This document shows, one piece after another, positions 53,640-64,000 of a DNA stretch of 64,000 nt (positions are counted from its first letter, which is position 1; each line of letters begins with the position of its first letter). Source of the DNA: Chamaea fasciata (Eukaryota > Chordata > Aves > Passeriformes > Sylviidae); contig JARCOQ010000008.1 of NCBI GenBank assembly GCA_029207755.1, forward strand, positions 24,665,021 to 24,729,020, given 5' to 3'. The notes under the pieces were generated by a model. That model had not been told where the DNA came from. It did not search any database and saw only the letters and a list, made by a program, of their open reading frames with translations. The translations under genes were made by a program, and so were the position numbers.

Positions 53640-54235
53640 TAAAATAAACCTGCTATCCCAGCTTTACAGCCCATGGAGGCTCCATGCTGAAGCAGGGCTC
53701 CATCCAAAGGAGGCTGTGACACTGCAGGAAGCCTACAGGGGAGCAGGCCTGTGTTAGGACCTGTGTTCTGTGGAGAGGAGCCCATGCTGGAGCAGGTCTG
53801 CTGGCAGGACTGGTGACACCATGGGAGACCCACGCAGGAGCAGAGGAAGTGAGAGGAGCCCTCCCCTTGGGGAAGATGGAGCAGCAGAGCCAGCATGTGA
53901 TGGACCCAGCCCCCATTCCTCATCCGCCTGTGCAGCTGCTGGAGAGGGCAAGAAAATGAAAAGTTGAGCCTGGGAAAAAGAGAGTGGTGACTGGAATTAA
54001 CATTTGGTTTTCTCATTATCCTACTCTGACAGAACTGGTAATAAATTAAACTGGTTCCCCCAAGTCGGGTCTGTTTTGCCCCTGACAGTAGCTGGTGAGG
54101 AATCTCTCCCTGCCCTTACCTCAACCCACAGACCTTTCATTTTATTTTCTCTCCCTTGCCCAGTAGAGGAAGGCAATGATGAGGCAGCTTTGGTGCGCAC
54201 CTGGCACTCACCACACAGACAGGACATTCTGCAGA
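53640..54235 (+). mobile_element. LTR/ERV-derived relic immediately downstream of RPL37A
   Basis: From about 53670 to 53850 there are degenerate tandem words of the type cccatgctggagcagg and accatgggagaccca. These are followed (53990-54220) by the same LTR-end order seen at 45345-45580, including ggtaataaattaaa, ctgttttgcccctgacagta and cctcaacccacagacctttc. No open viral gene is present. It ends within a few tens of bases of the RPL37A polyadenylation region, on the opposite strand. Confidence 0.65.
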
Positions 54236-54269
54236 AAAGACAAACATGATTCCACTCCATTATCACCCT

Positions 54270-54275
54270 TTTATT
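54270..54275 (-). terminator. RPL37A: RPL37A polyadenylation signal AATAAA
   Basis: The plus strand reads TTTATT, so the minus strand has AATAAA 55 bases after the RPL37A stop codon. This gives a short 3'UTR, typical of ribosomal protein mRNAs. Confidence 0.85.
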
Positions 54276-54330
54276 GATAAAAGGACAGATCTTGACAGTG
54301 GAGAAAAAAGGATGTTTCACCAAGTAGCTT

Positions 54331-57427
<3,097 letters not shown>

Positions 57428-57432
<5 letters not shown>

Positions 57433-57560
57433 CTTCCGCCGGCGCCGACGCAGAGAAGGAGCCGCGGTGCGCAGGTGCGGGCGGGCCGGCGCGGCCGGAA
57501 GTGACGGGGCGGGATGCGGCTCCGGGCGCTGAGAACTGCCCGCGGGACACGGCACAGCCC
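57428..57560 (-). promoter_or_regulatory. RPL37A: RPL37A promoter: TOP start region, ETS site and GC box in a CpG island
   Basis: On the minus strand a pyrimidine tract CTCCTTCTCTG (57461-57451) lies just upstream of the ATG. It is a good candidate 5'-terminal oligopyrimidine start, the element that places ribosomal protein mRNAs under mTOR/LARP1 translational control. Upstream are an ETS/GABP-type site (CCGGAAGTG on the plus strand, 57495-57503), an overlapping TGACG half-site and a GGGCGGG GC box (57507-57513). No TATA box is visible. The CpG island spans about 57100-57800. Confidence 0.8.
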
Positions 57561-60500
57561 CGAGGGAGAGTCTGTGAGCAAGGGCGGCCGCACTGCTGCT
57601 CAGAGAGCTGCTGGAGCCTCCCTCACTGAATGGAGACACCTCCGAACCGTCTGGAGTGCCGTGCGCTCCGCAATGCTCGAGCAGGGAGGCTGGAGCAGAG
57701 GAGCGCCGCCGCCCCTTGCAGCCTGACCCAGCCTGTGGAGCCCAGTGTGACACCCAGGCCGTGCGTGAGCGCCGGCGCCGCCGGAGCTCACATTGCTGGG
57801 CTTCCACCGAGGGAGGTCACAGCAGAAGAGGAGAAGGAGGAGTTCCGTTCACTCACCTCGTTTTAAAAGAGAATAAGCAGCACGTAGATGTCAAAGCAGG
57901 AACAGAACGCGTGACCAGGATTGCAGAAAAAGTAAATCATAATAAATATATATAGAAGTCAATGGGGATGAATTATTATCATAACACATACCAGCCCTAA
58001 ACCATGAGGTTTCAAGAGTTTTGGCATCAGGTTAAGGTCAGGTTAAGCCAACTTCCTAATTTCCTTGGGGTTACCCAGTGCTGAAACCACCAGCCCTGAA
58101 ATCCCTCGTGTGCCGCTGCAGAGGTGATTCCCAGCACCAAAACACAGATGGAAAAATACACCAGTGCCACCGAGCTGCAATGCTTGTAAGGGGATTAGTA
58201 ACTCATTAACCTCCATTAAGAAATGTAATCCAGTTAGCCTGAGAGCTTTTTGATGTGCAGAGCCAGCTACGGTTCATCCCCTCCTGCCAGGAGAGGGCCG
58301 GAGCTTCCCAGTCCTCCTAGAGAAACCGTCCCCAGGTAATGGTTGCAGGTAATTTTCCTCCATACCCACCACGGGTGCCTCGACCAATGACAGCACTCCT
58401 CACTTGCAGTCTGCTTAGTTAAGAGGGAATCAAGGAATCGAGTGTACCCAGCCACTGTGTTACTTTTTCCCTGGGTGGGGTCTGTACTTCAAGAGATGCT
58501 CATGGACAGATGTCGTATCCCTTCCTGGCTCTTGCTCTGAGGGTTTGAACACTGACATTTTTAATTCCCTCTGTCATGCCAGACTCCTCATTCCCTGATC
58601 ATCCCTGCAAGCTCTTTGGGGAGCTGGTGGGCCAGAGCAATGTTTGAGATGAGGGCTCAGCAAGGCTTTAGGCAATGGTATTTATATCTCCCTCAGTTGA
58701 ATCAAAATTTCATTTGATATATCCTACGAATATATCTGCCCTTTTCAGATACTCGTCAAAATGATGACTCACAGGATACAGCTTTGATACCAACATATTA
58801 GAAAGCAGAAAAAATATAAGTTCCTTTGGCTGCTTAGTGACGATATGGTTAAAAAAAAAAATGAAAATTGTAAGCCAACACATCCAGAGAAGAAATCTAC
58901 TGCTGTTCTGCGGTCTGTATCTTTGGGTTTCAGTTTTGCTGTGACAATACAGCACATGGTCATATCCATCATCTACAACAGCTCCAGCAAAACAACCAAA
59001 CCCAGCCACCCTGGGTGACAGCCATTCCCAGCACTGCCAAAGTAAACACACATTTCCAAGGGACTGAGAAGATGAAGGACACAGACAAGCCAGCACAGCC
59101 TTGCCTTGACAGTCCACCCCCTTGAACTCTTCAACTCATGAAGCTAGCCAGCCTGGGGAACACAGAACACTTAGTAGGAACTGCTCCAGCCTATTGCTTT
59201 TCTAACCAGTGGTTGCTATTTGGCATCTTCCTTGAAAACACACCTTTCTCCAACACGGGTGGGAGCACTGATGTAGGCATCCAGCCACAGTAAGATGCTC
59301 CAAGATCCAGTAAGATGGATCCTTCCCTTTCCTCTACTGGTTTTAGATAAAGCCAAAAAAAAATACAGCTCTATCACCTTAAGCTGGCAGGCACAAGAGG
59401 CCCCAGGGGTGCTCCATGTTCCTGAGCTTGCTGTGGGTCTCCCTGGCATCCTGCACGTTGCCTTTGTAGAGGTTCTTGTCAGCAAGCCTTCGAGATCCTG
59501 TCTGAGCCTGTTTCCAGCTGCCCAGCCACCTCCTCACCCTATTAATGAGGGAGTAATGGTGCCACTGGGATAAGGGCTGCAGTCTCTCCAATCCCAAGTA
59601 ATCACTAACAGCACTTTTCTCCAAGGTTCTTCTCCCCTTTTTCATGTAGTAAGGATGAAGTGAATCTCAGGTGTATTTGAAAAACCTCTGAATCTGTGCA
59701 GCAAACCAGCTGAGATTTTATGGATCCTAACAAAGGGAAGGTACACCTAGCATTCCTCTAGCAGGGCTGGGATTTACCAACATCCAGACAAGATAAATCG
59801 AGTTAATAAGAAGCAGAAGAAATTCTCCAAGGGTACTTTCAGTGTATCTTAAAAAAGTACTGTTTTGAAATAGCTGTAGCTTTATAAATAAAACTACTTC
59901 TATAGCAGACAACAATATGGGTACACAAATAATGCCTTTTGCATTTTTTTCAGTCAGCAGACAGCAACATTTCTCACCCCTTACTCAGAACAACCCACTT
60001 TGCAAGTAGAAAGATCACTCGTCCTACAGACAGATTAAATACTCTGTGTTCAAGATGACAGACATTCAAAAATGTCAAAAAGCGTGCCTTCATCACCTGG
60101 CCAGCTGTTGAAGTAAGAGCAGTGATGGTTAACTCTCAGCCTCAAACCCAGAGATAAAGCATTTCCTCCAGCTGCCCAGTCACAACACCCCTTGCTACTG
60201 CTCACACCCATCTGCTCACCCCAAAGCACCATCTGCAGTCATGAATGAAAAGCAGTTCTCCACCCAGCACAATTGTACACGCAGCCTGTGGGCCATTTCC
60301 ATGACGACACCAGCTGAAAATGGAACAATCAAACCCTTCATTGCAGGAAAAAATACCTAATGTTATTAGGTTGATCCTACGGCACAAACATTTTTCTCCT
60401 CTGCCTTGCAAGAGAGGGATTTTTGGCAGTGTCTGGTATCTGCACAGAGCCAGGCACATCACCTCTAGAGAACGTTAGCTGCTGGCCTCCAGGAGCTAAA

Positions 60501-61385
60501 TATAAGGCTTCAGCTTGCCTCCTTTTCTACAGATTACGGTTGTAAAACACAGCTAACTGGGAGATGGAATGCTGAAACAGAAGAAGTACCAAAAGCTTGG
60601 GAGTCACAACTTAGAACAACTTTTTATTTAAACAGTTCAGTCCAGAATCAGTTTCTTACAGAACAAAAGTCTGTCTGTATCCCCTTCTCCTCACTCACCT
60701 GTAGAAATCAGTGAAGTCTTGAAGAAAACACACACCCACCCACACGCCCTCCCTCCCTGAGAAGTCAGGGTTAATCCCTGGCAGTCAAGCACAAGCTTCA
60801 CCCTCCACTGACAGAAGAAGCACATGTCATGGAGCAGGTCCTAATATTCAGCACAAGGCCAGAGATGGGTGTGCAGAGGCAGACATGTGCCTAAAACAGG
60901 CAGTGCAGACTTACTGGCACGCAGCTACATTACTTAGCTTCAAGGTGGTAACTTACTCTTTTCCCTCCTCTTCCCCACCTCCACAAAACATCAAGATCTG
61001 TTTGGATCTTTTTTCCTCGTGGCCAAAGAGAATACCCAAGAGCCAGTCTGTGAGTGATCCAAGTAATGGCCAAATTTGCCAGTGAACAAATTCCAAGAAA
61101 TACAGACTTTGGGAATGAGAAACGTTGCTAAAAGCACTCTGCAGCTGCTGCTGAGTTGGTTTTCTCATGAATTCTGCCTTGGGGAGAGACAACCATTATC
61201 TGCTTTTTAAACAAAACGACTGTGGAAGCCGATTTGCTGAATGACAGCGGAATGACACTTGCCCATGTCCATTCAGTCATCAGCAAAACCAGGACTGCAA
61301 ACCCTGCAGGCTGCCAGGTGTGTGCTGCACATCTGTCATACTGTCAGACTGCCTTCTCATCCTTTGAGATGAAACATTCCAGAGA
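57560..61385. other. Intergenic DNA between SMARCAL1 and RPL37A
   Basis: About 3.8 kb separates the SMARCAL1 poly(A) region from the RPL37A promoter. The first 250 bp at the RPL37A end continue its CpG island. The rest is ordinary sequence with no recognisable exon, and frames of up to 135 codons show no family features. A second AATAAA on the minus strand at 60628-60623 could serve a longer SMARCAL1 3'UTR. Confidence 0.6.
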
Positions 61386-61404
61386 TAAAGAAAACTTCAA
61401 GTCT

Positions 61405-61410
61405 TTTATT
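61405..61410 (-). terminator. SMARCAL1: SMARCAL1 polyadenylation signal AATAAA
   Basis: The plus strand reads TTTATT, giving AATAAA on the minus strand about 95 bases after the SMARCAL1 stop. It lies in an A/T-rich context with AATAAA-like neighbours, so exact use is uncertain. Confidence 0.65.
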
Positions 61411-61504
61411 TTCAAAAACTAAAAAAATAATACATGATTGCTTTTGGTTTTTCTTTTTTAATAAAAAAAAATCTCTTATCCGCCATCTCTTTAGCTATCA
61501 CCAT

Positions 61505-61702
61505 TTACTCTTCCTCAATACGCCGCTTTTTTTTGGGACTCATTGAACATGTTTCTGCTTCTCTGTCTTGCAAGGCACTGCCAGAGTCAAACTCACAGCC
61601 AGCATCAGCTGCCTCCAAAAACAAAATATCATCAGCGTCATCTCTGCTTTCAGAGAAGGTCTTCTGGAAAAGGTCATAGATTGTCTTCTGCTTTGGATCT
61701 GG
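61505..61702 (-). CDS. SMARCAL1: SMARCAL1 last coding exon
   Basis: The exon is 66 codons including TAA at 61507-61505, and the acceptor is TGTTTCCTCAG|CCA. It begins [16 protein letters not shown], then a variable acidic stretch ([15 protein letters not shown]), and ends with a basic cluster [11 protein letters not shown]. From memory the mammalian protein continues past the KKRR cluster for about 14 further residues, so this form is shorter at the C-terminus. Confidence 0.96.
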   Translation of the reverse strand, partial: PDPKQKTIYDLFQKTFSESRDDADDILFLEAADAGCEFDSGSALQDREAETCSMSPKKKRRIEEE

Positions 61703-63773
61703 CTGAGGAAACAGAACAGAACAGGATCTACATCCACATTTCCATGTAAAAAATAGTAAGCAAAATCAGAGGACACTCCCCCTACACAGTGCACATGTGT
61801 GTACGGCTCATACATGATACAAACACATATGTATCTCATGCATATATACTCAAATACATATATGTAACATGGATGCTACCAGGTCTCCGTGCAAGTAGTA
61901 GGCTTGGAACTTCTGTGGAGAGTCCAAGCCAAGGCATGGATCCTGGGAGGAGTTGAACAATCTGGTCTGCAGCATTAAGGGCAGAACAGGTGTGAGGTCA
62001 CCTGTGACAATCCAGATGTACACAAGCCAAAGCCCATTCAGCCTCTCCCAGGGATCACCAATATTCTTTCAGGTCAATTACCTTAGGACAGTAATTAGTT
62101 GACTCAGCTGTTTCGGAGAAATTGGCTTCTGAAAGACCAGCTTCACCCAGCACTTTGATCTTCTCCTGAATCATTGGCCTGGGAGTGATAAACAGATATT
62201 ACTGAAAGGAAAAAAACCCAAGGACACTTCTTCATTTACTATGTGTAGATTAAAAATAGATACAACTGGTTATAAAGATGGCTTTTCTACCAAGCTTTGT
62301 TGGTTCCTTAACTTGTCCTGCTCTTGGTTATAATCACTGTATGCTGTCTTGAGATACCAATCAATTAAATTGGTAACAATTAGAGGATTCTGGGCTATAA
62401 ATATTTGGAGAACACATTCAACAGAGAAACTGGCTGATTGAGGCCACACCAATGGTATGAAGTCAGACCAAAAACATGCAGCTAAAAGGGCCTCTTAGTA
62501 GCCTGTGTGCTCAGTCTCCAAGCCAAGCAGTGGTAAATTCCAACAACAGATGCATCAGCATTTCAAGGAAAACTCCCAATGTACAGCAGGAGGAAGAATC
62601 CATCACTGGCACATGAGGCTGAGAGGTCCCGGCCACACCTGCACACTGGACACTGAAAGATGCCAAGGCCACAGCACAATTAATGCATTTACCAAATAGC
62701 CTCATCCTCTTGTTCTTTTTCTTGTCTTTAAAAAGATGCCACTGTCCTTTCGAGAGCCATATTTCTTCCCCATTAAGCACTAATGACTGCACACACAGCA
62801 TTTCACAAATAAAGGCAGAATTACTGTCATTAACTTTCCATGAGATTTGGGTGATACATCAGCTTCCAGATCCTTGCATTGTAGGGTTATAATTACTTGC
62901 CATCATGATACTCTGGGAACTGCACAAGTTCACGTAGTTCATTCATTCCTTTAAACAAGGTAATAAAGATGGAATTTTGGACTTTAAATGAAGCAGCTGG
63001 TGGCTAATTTCTTTTCATCATTTGCAGGTCAGCTCCCTTGCAGCACTAAAGATTCCTCAGATCCTGCCCACCCCCAGATGTTAGATTCCCCAGCTCCAAG
63101 GACTAATGTCCACTTTCACTGCAGCCAAAAAGCCTCATACCACAACTATCCAAAGGTGGGTCAATAGCACCTTTTTAACCAATCTAAAGGGCTCACTAAA
63201 GAGCAAGAGCAAGGCAACAGTGCAGTCCTCCACAGTTCCCTGTCCAAGCACATAGTAGCCAGGATTGCTCCTCAGAACTGATCTACAATACAGTGAACCA
63301 TCTCCAGTGTCTGCTGACTTTGTTTGAAAGTCTCAGCACTTACAGTACCCTAGCACAGGAATGTTCTGAGCTGTTATCTAATTCCTCCTCCTTACATGGA
63401 GACTGTGAAGATTTTAGATACATCACCTCTCTCAAAATTTCTAAGAGCCCTTTCTTTGTCAGGTAACTACTTTTACTGCTCCTGCTTGTCAGCCACTCAG
63501 TCATGTCCACTGCAGCCAGGCCATGTCACCAGCTTGCAGCAGCCCTGCCACATATTGATCCTCCCCTCACAGGCCGTGGAAATCAGCACTAGCAATAACC
63601 CCTCACACCACAGATGTGACAAACAGTGGGAACACATGTCAGGAAAACCACAGTGTCTTTCTCTCTTCTTACCATAAGTAGTCATCTGCTGTGCCTTTAG
63701 CCACCAGGTAGTGAACATTAACAGAGCTGGTCTGTCCAATTCGGTGTGCCCGATCTTCTGCTTGGATCAAAAT
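61505..63773 (-). CDS. SMARCAL1: SMARCAL1 3' part, last three coding exons (partial gene)
   Basis: SMARCAL1 is an ATP-dependent annealing helicase of the SNF2 family. It is recruited by RPA to stalled replication forks, where it rewinds DNA and remodels the fork. The window holds exons at 63673-63773, 62082-62178 and 61505-61702. Spliced, they read [20 protein letters not shown] through KGTADDYLW, then [20 protein letters not shown], then [29 protein letters not shown] is SNF2 helicase motif VI. The remainder of the helicase core, the HARP domains and the RPA-binding N-terminus lie beyond the right edge. Splice phases are consistent (phase 2, then phase 0). Confidence 0.96.
62082..62178 (-). 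CDS. SMARCAL1: SMARCAL1 penultimate coding exon
   Basis: The exon is 97 nt: one base completing Trp, then [20 protein letters not shown] and [12 protein letters not shown]. The acceptor is CACTCCCAG|G and the donor CCTAAG|GTAATT. It lies just C-terminal to the helicase core. Confidence 0.97.
63673..63773 (-). CDS. SMARCAL1: SMARCAL1 exon with helicase motif VI (third from last)
   Basis: The exon is 101 nt: 33 codons ([10 protein letters not shown] to ADDYL) plus TG of a Trp codon. The acceptor is TTTTTACGTTAAG|ATT and the donor TTATG|GTAAGAAG. The arginines of EDRAHRIGQ are the arginine-finger region that contacts ATP in SNF2 enzymes. Confidence 0.96.
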
Positions 63774-64000
63774 CTTAACGTAAAAACATGACAAATAAAA
63801 AGTGAAAACTGCAATATCTGAGAAACAGTGTAAGCACCACAGAACAGAAGATCTCACTTCTTCTGCTTAAAAAACTCTTCTTATCTGGATCCTGTTTAGA
63901 TCTGTATTCCCAAACAGACTAAGCCAAGAAGTAATCTGGTACACCAGGTTCCCAAAAGGCACTGAACAGTTTTCCAAAGTACAAGGTCAGCACTGATGAT

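Larger units (their letters stand above)
43238..53640. other. Intergenic DNA between IGFBP2 and RPL37A, right part: no gene recognised
   Basis: Apart from the repeats and the orphan CpG island listed separately, I see no exon with recognisable protein similarity. A minus-strand open frame at 51944-52360 is described separately as unresolved. Confidence 0.6.

Overview
The window is vertebrate nuclear DNA and almost certainly avian; a songbird is my best guess. Three spliced genes with vertebrate intron/exon structure are recognisable, all on the minus strand. The interspersed repeats I can recognise by eye are CR1-type LINE fragments and avian-type LTR relics, and repeat density is low. There are no bacterial operons, CRISPR arrays or phage genes, and I saw no tRNA gene.

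Layout, left to right: (1) 1-22277 reads as the large first intron of IGFBP2. I found no later IGFBP2 exon in it. (2) 21900-23000 is a strong CpG island holding IGFBP2 exon 1 (signal peptide plus the 12-cysteine IGF-binding domain, coding 22278-22677). (3) 23000-53640 is about 30 kb of intergenic DNA with no recognisable gene. It contains a 74-bp inverted repeat around a 22-G run, a 160-bp direct duplication, CR1 and LTR relics, several stretches that look like conserved regulatory DNA, and a small orphan CpG island at about 50.6-50.9 kb. (4) 53640-54235 is an LTR/ERV-derived relic ending very close to the 3' end of RPL37A. (5) 54250-57465 is RPL37A, complete in four exons, encoding 92 aa, with a TOP-type start and an ETS/GC-box promoter in a CpG island. 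(6) 61385-63773 holds the last three coding exons and poly(A) signal of SMARCAL1; the rest of that gene lies beyond the right edge.

Read on the minus strand the order is SMARCAL1 - RPL37A - IGFBP2, all in one direction. As I remember it, this is the order and orientation on human 2q35, so the window is a conserved syntenic block. The genes are not functionally linked: SMARCAL1 is a DNA annealing helicase acting at replication forks, RPL37A is a large-subunit ribosomal protein, and IGFBP2 is a secreted IGF carrier. Most open frames outside these exons look like chance ORFs. Two intronic or intergenic minus-strand frames (14586-15381 and 51944-52360) are recorded as unresolved. I found no undescribed biological system here. 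The best leads are the inverted repeat at 26.1-26.5 kb, the orphan CpG island at 50.6 kb and the candidate conserved non-coding blocks.
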